Under the pieces are notes generated by a model. It worked only from the letters and a program-made list of their open reading frames with translations. It was not told the origin of the DNA and searched no databases. Positions 1-7,553 of a stretch of 64,000 nucleotides of DNA are shown one piece after another. Position 1 is the stretch's first letter. Each line of letters starts with the position of its first letter. Position numbers and translations under genes: made by a program. Origin of the DNA: Bacteroidetes bacterium UBA4414 (GTDB taxonomy: Bacteria; Bacteroidota; Bacteroidia; Chitinophagales; Chitinophagaceae); assembly GCA_002389765.1 (NCBI GenBank), contig DGQM01000024.1:204413-268412 (forward strand). Reading direction: 5' to 3'.

Positions 1-379
1 CAGTATGCTTTCTGTAATTTTGTATGTCTTTATACAAAACTTTTTGAGCAAGATTGCTGCTGTTGTATTGGTACGCCTTGCCTGAAAATCTGATAAGTCC
101 CATTCCCGGAAAAACCTCATAATGCACCGTAGAGTCGCAAAAGATATTTTGTCCATCAATACTACTATTCAAAAACAGATCGTAGTAACTGTTTTCATCA
201 CTATGAACAGAACCACGACTTACTGTGCTGTAGTAGTGACGGTTGCTGTCTACCAGTACTGTATTAGAATAATTAGCAGATGCAATTATGCGCTTTATTA
301 ATGCCGTTGTTTTTTGTGCAGGTTGTGCATATGATGACGCATATAAAGATAACAGTGCTATTGATAAATATGATTTCAT
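1..379 (-). CDS. Secreted T9SS-cargo paralog, first of three tandem copies (3' part outside window)
   Basis: This is the N-terminal 126 codons of a gene that continues past the left edge. The ATG at 379 opens a signal peptide (MKSYLSIALLSLYASSYAQ, cleavage likely after the AQ). The mature part shares with the next two genes a KRIIAS segment and a HYYS...RGS...SYYD segment. Its upstream region has the same operator and promoter layout as those genes. By homology it should end in a type A T9SS sorting domain, but that part is not visible. The function is unknown; outer-surface or secreted location is inferred from the paralogs. Confidence 0.85.
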   Translation of the reverse strand, partial: MKSYLSIALLSLYASSYAQPAQKTTALIKRIIASANYSNTVLVDSNRHYYSTVSRGSVHSDENSYYDLFLNSSIDGQNIFCDSTVHYEVFPGMGLIRFSGKAYQYNSSNLAQKVLYKDIQNYRKHT

Positions 380-395
380 AAAATATCGATTTATA

Positions 396-439
396 CGAAT
401 GTATGTACCATACTGATTTGAAAAATTGACGTTTGTCAA
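396..439 (-). promoter_or_regulatory. Promoter and FNR-like operator of the first T9SS paralog
   Basis: The palindrome TTGAC-GTTT-GTCAA lies at 426-439, 46 nt upstream of the ATG. A -7-like box TACATTCG (one mismatch to TAnnTTTG) lies at 396-403, 16 nt upstream of the ATG. No TTG -33 element sits at the usual distance, so an activator bound at the palindrome may replace it. The same spacing is found in front of both following paralogs. Confidence 0.6.
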
Positions 440-508
440 ATAACGATGAGTGGTTATTATAATGAGTTGTGTTATTAGTCAGTAGTTAATTTCCGCAGGT
501 GAAATTGT

Positions 509-535
509 AAAAAGCCACTGTTCAAGTGGCTTTTT
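509..535 (-). terminator. Rho-independent terminator of the second T9SS paralog
   Basis: A perfect hairpin with a 10-bp stem (AAAAAGCCAC / GTGGCTTTTT) and a 7-nt loop starts 2 nt after the stop codon. It resembles the terminator of the third paralog. Confidence 0.85.
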
Positions 536-536
536 A

Positions 537-1823
537 CTAGTGTATGATTATTTGTTTGGAGTTGATTTTAGTCTGTTGGTTGTATAGCGTTAGCGTGTAT
601 GTGCCTGTAGCCAACGGCGTATTAACTATAGTGTTATTGGTTTCGGGTATTGCGTTGCTATAAACAATGCGGCCTTGCATGTCTGTAATAACAATGCTGT
701 TAAAACTTGTTGCTCCGGCATTTATGTTTATTATCCCTTTAGATGGGTTGGGGGAAATAGTGATATTGGTATCACTATTAATACTGTTAACAGATGTCAG
801 TCCATATGTTTCGAAATAGAAGTAGTTTTCGGTGAATGGTAAAGTAGCATATCTGTTTGTTCCAAGATGCTTGTAGAATTTGATAGCTGTAATAAGTTTA
901 TAAGCCGTATCGTAGTAGGTGATTTTTCTGTGTAGTGTATCTAATGTCGGGCCATATTGATAGATAAGTGTATCAGTAAGTTTATTGCTGCTGAAAAATA
1001 TAGTTTTTTGTTCTCCCTTTTTCCATTTTGAGGAATCACTTATCCAATCATAAACACTGTGCGTGTTGAAAAAAGTATCAGCACCACGATATGTAAAACT
1101 ATCTAATCGTGTATTGGTGAAGACACCGTTTATGCTGTATAGCCTTAGCTTACAGATAAGCCTGTTGCGGCTATCAAATATTTTTCTGTCAATAGATGCA
1201 TGCTCCCAAAGTGTGCCGTCGAAGTAATAAGTATTACACAATGTATCATTGCCTTTGGTATCATAGCTATAAAGCTTTTTTGCGTGCGGTGTAGCGTATA
1301 GTATGTAATAATTGCTGTCTTGTATCAACTGTCCTGCAGTGTTGTAGGCAAGTGCGCGATTATATGCACCTGAAAGCGTGCCGTTCACATCCGTGTCTGC
1401 CATATTGAACAAAGTAGGCTTGCCAAGTGTATTGTATGTAATATTACAGTGCTTCTTTTGATTGCCTAAATAGGTTATTAAAAATTCTTTTGTTTGGTTT
1501 AGGGAGTTGTATTTGTAAGTTCTATTCACGAATCGGATTATCCCACGCCCGGGTACTAAGGAGTAATTTACGGTAGAGTCGCAGAAAATACTTTGTGGTT
1601 CTATGTCACTATCAAGGTATAAGTCGTAATAGCTTTTTTCTGTAGTATGTACAGAGCCACGTGTTAAGGTATTGTAGTAGTGAATATAACTATCAACCAG
1701 TCTGGTTTCTGAATATACCGATGATGCGATAATACGTTTTTTAGCAGCAGTTGTTTTTTGTGCCGATTGCGCATTTGCCACCATAGATATGAATAGCAAT
1801 GAGATTGAGAATAACAGTTTCAT
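537..1823 (-). CDS. T9SS type A sorting-domain protein with YD-like repeats, second tandem copy
   Basis: This is a 428-residue secreted protein. Residues 1-18 form a signal peptide ending in NAQ. The middle (about 60-340) is rich in short Tyr/Asn/Thr motifs of the type YNTxGxL spaced 20-40 residues apart, reminiscent of YD/RHS-like beta-strand repeats. The last 75 residues are a type A T9SS sorting domain (ISPNPSKG, then ITDMQGR, then LATGTYTLTL). It should be exported by Sec and then moved across the outer membrane by the type IX system, with the C-terminal domain removed. It is clearly paralogous to both neighbours and has its own promoter and terminator. The molecular function is unknown. 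Confidence 0.9.
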   Translation of the reverse strand: MKLLFSISLLFISMVANAQSAQKTTAAKKRIIASSVYSETRLVDSYIHYYNTLTRGSVHTTEKSYYDLYLDSDIEPQSIFCDSTVNYSLVPGRGIIRFVNRTYKYNSLNQTKEFLITYLGNQKKHCNITYNTLGKPTLFNMADTDVNGTLSGAYNRALAYNTAGQLIQDSNYYILYATPHAKKLYSYDTKGNDTLCNTYYFDGTLWEHASIDRKIFDSRNRLICKLRLYSINGVFTNTRLDSFTYRGADTFFNTHSVYDWISDSSKWKKGEQKTIFFSSNKLTDTLIYQYGPTLDTLHRKITYYDTAYKLITAIKFYKHLGTNRYATLPFTENYFYFETYGLTSVNSINSDTNITISPNPSKGIININAGATSFNSIVITDMQGRIVYSNAIPETNNTIVNTPLATGTYTLTLYNQQTKINSKQIIIH

Positions 1824-1839
1824 AGAATATCAATTTATA

Positions 1840-1883
1840 CGAATGTATGTGTCACATTGATTGAGAAAATTGACGTTTGTCAA
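1840..1883 (-). promoter_or_regulatory. Promoter and FNR-like operator of the second T9SS paralog
   Basis: TTGAC-GTTT-GTCAA at 1870-1883 lies 46 nt before the ATG at 1823, and TACATTCG at 1840-1847 lies 16 nt before it. The layout is identical to that of the first paralog, including the N4 sequence of the palindrome. Confidence 0.6.
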
Positions 1884-1954
1884 ATAACAGAGCATGGTTG
1901 TAATAATGTAATCTGCTATTAGGTTGTAGTTAAATAGAGGAAGTAATAGTGCAT

Positions 1955-1982
1955 AAAAAAGCCACCGTTCAGGTGGCTTTTT
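1955..1982 (-). terminator. Rho-independent terminator of the third T9SS paralog
   Basis: The hairpin AAAAAGCCACC / GGTGGCTTTTT has a 5-nt loop and lies 4 nt after the stop codon of the gene to its right. Confidence 0.85.
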
Positions 1983-1986
1983 GTAC

Positions 1987-3264
1987 TTACTGTATGACTA
2001 TTTGTGTTGCATTGATTTTTGTTTGCTGCTTATCGTATAGGGTTAGTATATAAGAGCCGACAGACAATTGTGTATTGATAGTTGTATTGTTTGTTTCAGG
2101 AATAGTTTGATTATATACTACGCGTCCCTGCATGTCTGTAATGGTGATATGCTTGAATGCAGCAGCGTTTGTATTTACAGTTATGATGCCTTTTGATGGA
2201 TTAGGTGTAACAATAACGCTGTGAGAGATAACAGCTTTGTTTACTGATAGCGAAGGGTCGTAATCTTCGTAGTATATTTTCAACTCATCACTATTGGTGG
2301 TGCTGTAAGTACCGGTTGCCGTGTTGTACTGATAAGATTTGCTATAGAGCAACAGTCCATCCGTATTGTAGGTATTTACGTTCATCTCAATAGTATCCCA
2401 CTTTGTGCTGTATTGGTATTTGTAGGTAGTGTCTATAAGGTCTTTGCTGTTGTAATGATATATGTTGTAGTAGTCGTTTTTCCATGCAGCGCTAAGTGTA
2501 TCCCAAGTATAGTGATATTGGCTGATTGGCAATGTGTATGTACCCGTGTAGTTGAAGCTGTCTTTGATATTGTACACTTTAGCCGCATTGCTTGTGCCAT
2601 TGTCTGTACGGGAAATTGTTTTACGGTCTTGCGCATCGTATGTATAAAACGAGGTGTTGTCTAAAGCCCATCCTGTGAATATAAAAATGTAGCTCTCGGC
2701 TTTTGTCAGGTTATTTTTAAGATTGTAACTATACCTGATTACAGAAACGGGGAAGCCATTTTTCTGGCTGTATTGGCTGTCTGTAGTTATTTTACCTGCA
2801 GTGTTGTAAAAGTAGTAGTGAAAATCATTCGCCATTTCAGTACCACTCATAGTATCTGTATAGGTTTGGCCAACTAATTGTTTGGATGTGTTGTAATATC
2901 TTTCTGATCGGCTGGAAGTACCAAATGAACCTCGTTTGAGTACCATGTCATTGAGTGTGCCGTCAGTATTGTAGGTGTATATTTTGGTTTCATTTTTCAG
3001 CATACTCGCAGAGCCTGCAATCCAGTTGATAGAAGAATCGCTTTTGATTTGCTGGTTGCTGGTAGCAAAACAGCTATAGTTGTCGAAATAACTTTCTTTA
3101 TAAGTGTTGGCCGAACCACGGCCTAGGCTGTAATAGTAGTGGTTGCTATCTGTAATGCTACCACCTACTGCATACGATGTAGCTATCACCCGTTTCTTTA
3201 GCGTTGGTTGTGCTGCAGCGGCAAGGCAAAGCAATAAAAGAGGTATAGATAAAAAAGATTTCAT
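1987..3264 (-). CDS. T9SS type A sorting-domain protein with YD-like repeats, third tandem copy
   Basis: This is a 425-residue paralog of the preceding gene. It has a signal peptide (MKSFLSIPLLLLCLAAAAQ), then the conserved KRVIATS and HYYSLGRGS segments. A long Tyr-rich region follows with repeated YNTxG, YNSKDL and YNTDGLL motifs (about 90-330). The C-terminal type A sorting domain (VTPNPSKG, ITDMQGRVVYN) is closely similar to that of the second copy. The three genes repeat with a start-to-start period of 1444 and 1441 nt, so they arose by tandem duplication of a whole promoter-gene-terminator unit. No enzymatic motif was found. Confidence 0.9.
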   Translation of the reverse strand: MKSFLSIPLLLLCLAAAAQPTLKKRVIATSYAVGGSITDSNHYYYSLGRGSANTYKESYFDNYSCFATSNQQIKSDSSINWIAGSASMLKNETKIYTYNTDGTLNDMVLKRGSFGTSSRSERYYNTSKQLVGQTYTDTMSGTEMANDFHYYFYNTAGKITTDSQYSQKNGFPVSVIRYSYNLKNNLTKAESYIFIFTGWALDNTSFYTYDAQDRKTISRTDNGTSNAAKVYNIKDSFNYTGTYTLPISQYHYTWDTLSAAWKNDYYNIYHYNSKDLIDTTYKYQYSTKWDTIEMNVNTYNTDGLLLYSKSYQYNTATGTYSTTNSDELKIYYEDYDPSLSVNKAVISHSVIVTPNPSKGIITVNTNAAAFKHITITDMQGRVVYNQTIPETNNTTINTQLSVGSYILTLYDKQQTKINATQIVIQ

Positions 3265-3280
3265 AGAAAATAATTTTGCG

Positions 3281-3324
3281 CTAATGTAGGATTATGCGTT
3301 GCGCAAAAAATTGACATAAGTCAA
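3281..3324 (-). promoter_or_regulatory. Promoter and FNR-like operator of the third T9SS paralog
   Basis: TTGAC-ATAA-GTCAA at 3311-3324 lies 46 nt before the ATG at 3264, and TACATTAG at 3281-3288 lies 16 nt before it. The half-sites and spacing match the other two copies, while the N4 centre and most flanking bases differ. This argues that the half-sites are under selection. Confidence 0.65.
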
Positions 3325-3378
3325 ATTGAAATTGCTATGACTGATATGTGACGTTGTTGTTACAATAGATATAAAAAC

Positions 3379-3407
3379 AACAAAGCCGCTCATCGAGCGG
3401 CTTTGTT
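3379..3407 (-). terminator. Terminator of sucB
   Basis: A perfect 12-bp stem (AACAAAGCCGCT / AGCGGCTTTGTT) with a 5-nt loop lies just downstream of the sucB stop codon. Confidence 0.8.
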
Positions 3408-3431
3408 TATGAAAAAGTGTTCTGTTGTCAA

Positions 3432-4652
3432 TTATACACCCAGCAGTGCCTTAACAGGGTCTTGTCCTATCAGCATCAGTTCAGGATTCTCCAGCAGTTC
3501 TTTTACACGAACGAGGAAACTAACAGACTCGCGACCATCGATGATGCGGTGATCGTAGCTGAGGGCTACATACATCATAGGGCGTGCTTCTATCTTGCCA
3601 TTAACTACCATAGGGCGTTCCTGTATTTTGTGCATACCCAGTATAGCAGACTGCGGAATGTTGATGATTGGTGTTGACATCAGTGAGCCGAATACACCAC
3701 CGTTTGTGATGGTGAATGTACCGCCTGTCATTTCATCTATACCCAGTTTATTGTCGCGTGCTTTACCTGCCAGTTCCATTACCTTCGCTTCTATCTCTGC
3801 CATGCTGAGACTTTCTGCATTGCGGATAACAGGTACTACCAGTCCTTTTGGTGCAGATACGGCAATAGATATATCGCAATAGTCGTGGTAAACGATTTCT
3901 TCACCATCGATGTAGGCATTTACCGCAGGCCATTCAGCCAATGCGTATGTACAAGCTTTTGTAAAGAAAGACATGAAGCCAAGGTTCACACCGTGCGACT
4001 CTTTGAACTTGTCTTTGAATTGTTTGCGTATCTCCATGATGCGTGTCATATCCACCTCGTTGAAAGTGGTAAGCATCGCAGTTGTATTCTTAGCTTCTAC
4101 CAGACGACGAGAAACCGTTTTGCGCAGGTTGCTCATTTTTTCGCGTCTGTCGTTGCGGGTGAAGGCACCAGCACCTTTTTTGCCCGGGTTTGCCAGCGCA
4201 TCCAGTACATCTTGCTTCAGGATACGGCCCATAGAACCGCTGCCTTTTACTTCTGTAGGTTTCACTTGCTTATCGGCCATGATAGCGCTTGCCACAGGTG
4301 TAGCTTTTACATCTGCGGGCAATGCTGCTTTAGGAGCTTCTGCCTTCGGCGCTTCTGCTTTAGCAGCAGGTTTTGCCTCTGCCGCGGGGGCAGGTGCAGC
4401 AGCACCTTCAGGGCGTGCAGCCTTATCGTCTATTTTACAAGCCAGTTCGCCAATAGCCAGCGTAGCACCTTCTGCAGCAACAATGTGCAAAATACCTGCC
4501 TGCTCGGCATTCAGTTCGAAAGTAGCTTTTTCAGACTCCAGTTCGCAAAGCAACTCATCGCGTTCTACCCACGCGCCTTCCGGTTTCAGCCATTTAACAA
4601 GGGTTACCTCACTAATAGATTCCCCAACTGTAGGCACTTTTATTTCAATCAT
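3432..4652 (-). CDS. sucB: Dihydrolipoyllysine succinyltransferase, E2 of 2-oxoglutarate dehydrogenase
   Basis: This 406-residue protein has the full E2 architecture. An N-terminal lipoyl domain (1-75) carries the lipoylated lysine K42 in ESEKATF. An Ala/Pro-rich linker (about 80-115) follows, then a peripheral-subunit-binding domain (about 117-155). The C-terminal acyltransferase domain ends with the catalytic motif DHRIIDG (H368, D372). It transfers the succinyl group from lipoyl to CoA in the TCA cycle. The lipoyl-domain opening VPTVGESI and the DHRIIDGRE motif favour succinyl- over acetyltransferase. The E1 gene (sucA) is not adjacent in this window. Confidence 0.93.
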   Translation of the reverse strand: MIEIKVPTVGESISEVTLVKWLKPEGAWVERDELLCELESEKATFELNAEQAGILHIVAAEGATLAIGELACKIDDKAARPEGAAAPAPAAEAKPAAKAEAPKAEAPKAALPADVKATPVASAIMADKQVKPTEVKGSGSMGRILKQDVLDALANPGKKGAGAFTRNDRREKMSNLRKTVSRRLVEAKNTTAMLTTFNEVDMTRIMEIRKQFKDKFKESHGVNLGFMSFFTKACTYALAEWPAVNAYIDGEEIVYHDYCDISIAVSAPKGLVVPVIRNAESLSMAEIEAKVMELAGKARDNKLGIDEMTGGTFTITNGGVFGSLMSTPIINIPQSAILGMHKIQERPMVVNGKIEARPMMYVALSYDHRIIDGRESVSFLVRVKELLENPELMLIGQDPVKALLGV

Positions 4653-4828
4653 GGAAAAAAATCTCGTTGTACGGAGCGCTAAATTATGAAAAATGCGGGG
4701 TATTTAAGAATGCGACTATGGTATATTATGCTGATTTGATATAGTTTGCCCTATATATAGTGTAAATCTGCTATGGATAATATCAAGCAGGATTATTCGT
4801 TACATTTAGAAAGCTAAAACACAGGCAT

Positions 4829-5470
4829 ATGGAATGGTACACACCCGAATTGGAGAAAGTGCTGCTATCGGCACTGCTGGGGGCAGTTATAGGACTGGAA
4901 AGGGAGTGGAGTGGTAAGTCTGCCGGCTTCAGGACGGTGATATTGGTAAATATCGGTGCAACGCTATTCACCATCGTATCGAACGCGATGGCAGAACCGG
5001 GGACGAGTAGTGGAGACCGGATAGCATCCAACATAGTAACAGGTATCGGTTTTTTGGGCGCAGGGCTGATATTTAAGAGCGATACGAATGTACGTGGATT
5101 GACCACTGCAGCTACCGTATGGTCGTCTGCAGCCATTGGTATGGCAGTGGGTGTAGGTGCGTATGAAATAGCCATCATGAGTACGATATTGGTATGGTCG
5201 GTATTGGTAGTATTCTACAGATTGCAACGCGTGTTTGACGATATGATGATAACACGCCAATACAGGATAACACATGAAGGTGCGGATGGCATAGAGTTGG
5301 ATTATGACCAGTATTTTAATGTGCCTGAAAGAAGGGTGCTGGAAAGCAAACTGGTGAAAACAAAAGACGGATTGGTATATTTGTGGACGGTACGTGCGCC
5401 ACGTAAAAAACATGATGAGGCTTTAAAGTTATTGATACACGATCCGAAGGTGACGAGTCTGGAGTACTAG
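4829..5470 (+). CDS. MgtC/SapB family membrane protein
   Basis: This 213-residue protein has the MgtC/SapB membrane domain in about residues 8-135: LLSALLGAVIGLEREW, then FRTVILVNIGATLFT, then GIGFLGAGLIFK and LTTAATVWSSAAIG, with four to five membrane segments. The C-terminal 75 residues are soluble and charged. Family members have been tied to growth at low magnesium and to modulation of ATPases in some bacteria; transport itself is not established. The gene is monocistronic and faces the fluoride-channel gene tail to tail. Confidence 0.85.
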   Translation: MEWYTPELEKVLLSALLGAVIGLEREWSGKSAGFRTVILVNIGATLFTIVSNAMAEPGTSSGDRIASNIVTGIGFLGAGLIFKSDTNVRGLTTAATVWSSAAIGMAVGVGAYEIAIMSTILVWSVLVVFYRLQRVFDDMMITRQYRITHEGADGIELDYDQYFNVPERRVLESKLVKTKDGLVYLWTVRAPRKKHDEALKLLIHDPKVTSLEY

Positions 5471-5502
5471 TCAGTTGATTTGTTGACTGGTTGATTAGTT
5501 GG
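5471..5502 (+). repeat. Degenerate TTGATTAGT-type intergenic repeat
   Basis: Right after the MgtC-like stop codon comes a run of short units (cagttgatt tgttgactgg ttgattagttgg) of the GTTGATTAG type. The same unit occurs, longer and as an inverted repeat, at 10591-10697. Confidence 0.5.
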
Positions 5503-5512
5503 AGGAGAGTAA

Positions 5513-5884
5513 TTACGAAGTGAGTGAAATGCCCAGTCGGCAAAGCAGTATGCCTACAATAACGGATGCGGCAATGTAAAGCAATGCAGTAACGCTCAAC
5601 TGTCCTTTCAGCAGGGTTACATTTTCAAGTGCAAATGCAGAGAAGGTAGTGAAGCCACCACAGAAGCCTGTGGCGAGTATCAACCATAAGTCTGACTGCT
5701 GACTATTGTTTTTCTGTACATAGCCAAACAATAAACCTATCAGAAAACAGCCAACGATATTGATGAAGAATGTAGCCAGCGGAAACGACAGCACATAGCG
5801 TGTGCTGATGACACGCGAAATAAAATACCTTGCCATACTACCAACGGCACCACCAATACCTACTAATAATAAATTGCGTAACAT
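5513..5884 (-). CDS. crcB: Fluoride ion channel/exporter CrcB (FluC)
   Basis: This 123-residue four-helix protein has the expected length for one half of the dual-topology FluC dimer. It shows the hallmark N-terminal GGAVGSMARY (11-20), the pore asparagine region FFINIVGCFLIG (39-50, N42), and the helix-break signature GFCGGFTTFS (73-82). It lowers cytoplasmic fluoride. Only one copy is present, which fits a homodimer. I looked for a fluoride riboswitch in the leader and saw none; the 70-nt gap upstream is taken up by the terminator of the next gene. Confidence 0.93.
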   Translation of the reverse strand: MLRNLLLVGIGGAVGSMARYFISRVISTRYVLSFPLATFFINIVGCFLIGLLFGYVQKNNSQQSDLWLILATGFCGGFTTFSAFALENVTLLKGQLSVTALLYIAASVIVGILLCRLGISLTS

Positions 5885-5897
5885 CTCTCCAAAAATA

Positions 5898-5934
5898 AAA
5901 AAGCAAAAAGTAATACACTTACTTTTTGCTTTTT
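5898..5934 (-). terminator. Terminator of the TolB-like gene
   Basis: A perfect 16-bp stem (AAAAAGCAAAAAGTAA and its complement) with a 5-nt loop is followed on the minus strand by a T-rich tract. It lies between the TolB-like stop codon and the crcB start. Confidence 0.8.
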
Positions 5935-5956
5935 AGTTTTTATAAGAATGCGTTTA

Positions 5957-7060
5957 TTAATCTACCCAGTCGCAGATAAACAGATTGGTTTCGTGTGTGC
6001 CGCCGTTGTTTCTGTTTGATGAGAAGATGAGTTTTTTACCATCCGGAGAGAACATCGGAAATGCATCGAAACCACCATCGTGCGATATTTTTTCAAGCCC
6101 TGTACCATCAAAGTTGATGAGGTACATATTGAAAGGAAACCCGCGTGCATATTCGTGATTAGATGCGAAGATGATACGCTTGCCATCTGCAGTAAAGTTA
6201 GGTGCCCAGTTGGCTTTGCCCAGCTTTGTAACCTGTTGTACATTGCTGCCATCAGCATCGGCAATAAACACTTCCATATTTGTAGGTGCTACCATGCCTT
6301 GTGCCAGCAGGTCTTTGTATTCTTTTACTTCTTCTTCAGTTTTAGGACGAGATGCACGCCATACGATTTTCTTGCCATCGGGTGAAAACCAAGCACCGCC
6401 ATCGTAACCGAGGTCTTTCGTTATTTGCTTCACGTTCTTGCCATCCATATCCATTACATACAAATCAAGGTCGCCATTGCGTGTAGATGTGAAGATAATT
6501 TTATCGCCCTTTGGAGATACGGTTGCTTCGGCATCGTAGCCAGGTTCTTTGGTAAGTTGCTTAGTTATTTTGCCATTCAGGTCGGCAACAAAAATATCGT
6601 AGCTCTCGTAGATAGGCCATACGTATTTCTTCAGTACCTGACGGTCGGGAACAGGAGGGCAAGTATCTGCACCAAGATGTGTAGATGCGTATACTACAGA
6701 TTTGCCACCCGGCATCAGGTAGGCGCAGGTAGTGCGTCCTTTGCCGGTGCTTACCATTTTGTAGCTGAATTTCTCGTCAGCAGACTTTGGCACTTTGGCA
6801 TAGAATATCTGGTCGCAGTTCAGCCCCTCTTTGGGGTTGGTGCGTTGGAAGATGATTGCTTTACCGTCGAGGCCAAAATAAGCCTCGGCATTGTCTCCAC
6901 CAAATGTTAGCTGGCGTACGTTTTTAAAGTGTTTTTCATCATCGTATTGCAGTTTGCCTTCGTACTTGGCATTGGCTGTATGAGCGCCATGTTGTGCATT
7001 GGCAGTATTTACCAATGCAGATGCCAGTATCAAAGCCGGCATGAAACGGGAAATCATCAT
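5957..7060 (-). CDS. TolB-like PD40 beta-propeller periplasmic protein
   Basis: This 367-residue protein has a signal peptide (cleavage after NAQ at about residue 23) and at least five WD40-like PD40 repeats. Examples are GDKIIFTSTRNGDLDLYVMD, then SPDGKKIVWRASRP, TADGKRIIFASNHE and SPDGKKLIFSSNRN. These blades resemble those of TolB and of the DPP-IV/tricorn propellers, but no peptidase domain follows. It is likely a periplasmic or surface propeller that binds proteins or ligands. It is shorter than TolB and lacks a recognisable TolB N-terminal domain, so it should not be called TolB outright. Confidence 0.85.
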   Translation of the reverse strand: MMISRFMPALILASALVNTANAQHGAHTANAKYEGKLQYDDEKHFKNVRQLTFGGDNAEAYFGLDGKAIIFQRTNPKEGLNCDQIFYAKVPKSADEKFSYKMVSTGKGRTTCAYLMPGGKSVVYASTHLGADTCPPVPDRQVLKKYVWPIYESYDIFVADLNGKITKQLTKEPGYDAEATVSPKGDKIIFTSTRNGDLDLYVMDMDGKNVKQITKDLGYDGGAWFSPDGKKIVWRASRPKTEEEVKEYKDLLAQGMVAPTNMEVFIADADGSNVQQVTKLGKANWAPNFTADGKRIIFASNHEYARGFPFNMYLINFDGTGLEKISHDGGFDAFPMFSPDGKKLIFSSNRNNGGTHETNLFICDWVD

Positions 7061-7079
7061 CTTCTTAGCAATTTGCGCG

Positions 7080-7087
7080 CAAAGTTA
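7080..7087 (-). promoter_or_regulatory. -7 box of the TolB-like gene
   Basis: TAACTTTG on the minus strand fits the Bacteroidota TAnnTTTG consensus and lies 19 nt upstream of the ATG. No clear TTG -33 element was seen. Confidence 0.45.
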
Positions 7088-7154
7088 GTAGCAGCGTGGT
7101 GTATATACTTATAAAAGAGGGAATTGGTTTGTCATAGTATTGTAATTGTATGGC

Positions 7155-7184
7155 AAATAAAAAGGCGGGTAGTATACCCGCCTT
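7155..7184 (-). terminator. Terminator of the small DUF5679-like gene
   Basis: A 9-bp GC-rich stem (AAGGCGGGT / ACCCGCCTT) with a 5-nt loop is followed on the minus strand by TTTATTT. It lies 24 nt past the stop codon. Confidence 0.85.
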
Positions 7185-7208
7185 GATAATAATCTTAGTG
7201 AAGTTCAA

Positions 7209-7415
7209 TTAGAAACCTTGTTTAGCAACGCCGTCTTTGATGGCTTGCAATGCTTTAGCTTCGTTCATGATGGCAGCCATTTTATTGCCTTTACCATCGT
7301 GGCCGCTTGCCATGTAGCCACCACGTGCCGTTTTAGTGATTACTGCATCGTGCATTGGCACATTCTTTTCTTTTGTCTTCAGGCAGTATGCCTTTATCAT
7401 TTTAGAGGTATCCAT
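7209..7415 (-). CDS. Small protein, DUF5679-like
   Basis: This 68-residue protein begins with KAYCLKTKEKNVPMHDAVI, which resembles the start of DUF5679 proteins (AYCVKCxxK). The metal-binding cysteines of that family are mostly gone: only C11 remains and there is no CPxCG. A short Ala/Lys-rich helix forms the C-terminus. It has its own terminator and a 138-nt upstream gap. The role is unknown, and the family assignment rests on a short N-terminal match. Confidence 0.65.
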   Translation of the reverse strand: MDTSKMIKAYCLKTKEKNVPMHDAVITKTARGGYMASGHDGKGNKMAAIMNEAKALQAIKDGVAKQGF

Positions 7416-7475
7416 AATTCCAGATGTTGTTTTAGTGCGTTAATAATGCCTGAAAGTACTATTTAATAAAGCCTT

Positions 7476-7514
7476 TAAAAACATCCACCAATGCTTTGGC
7501 AGCGATTGGTGGAT
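7476..7514 (-). terminator. Terminator of the MFS-MBL-FkbM operon
   Basis: A 10-bp inverted repeat (ATCCACCAAT / ATTGGTGGAT) with a 12-nt loop is followed on the minus strand by TGTTTTT. It lies 40 nt after the FkbM gene. Confidence 0.7.
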
Positions 7515-7553
7515 ATATTATTAATATTTGTGGATAAAACTGTGTTTAGAGGG

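Noticed and set aside
3885..4689. Two overlapping plus-strand open frames of 238 and 265 codons opposite sucB
   Set aside because: They lie fully antisense to a clear E2 gene, are Cys/Phe/Ser-rich without any family motif, and have no promoter of their own.
5885..5956. Possible fluoride riboswitch upstream of crcB
   Set aside because: The gap is only about 70 nt and is occupied by the terminator of the TolB-like gene; no riboswitch core was seen.
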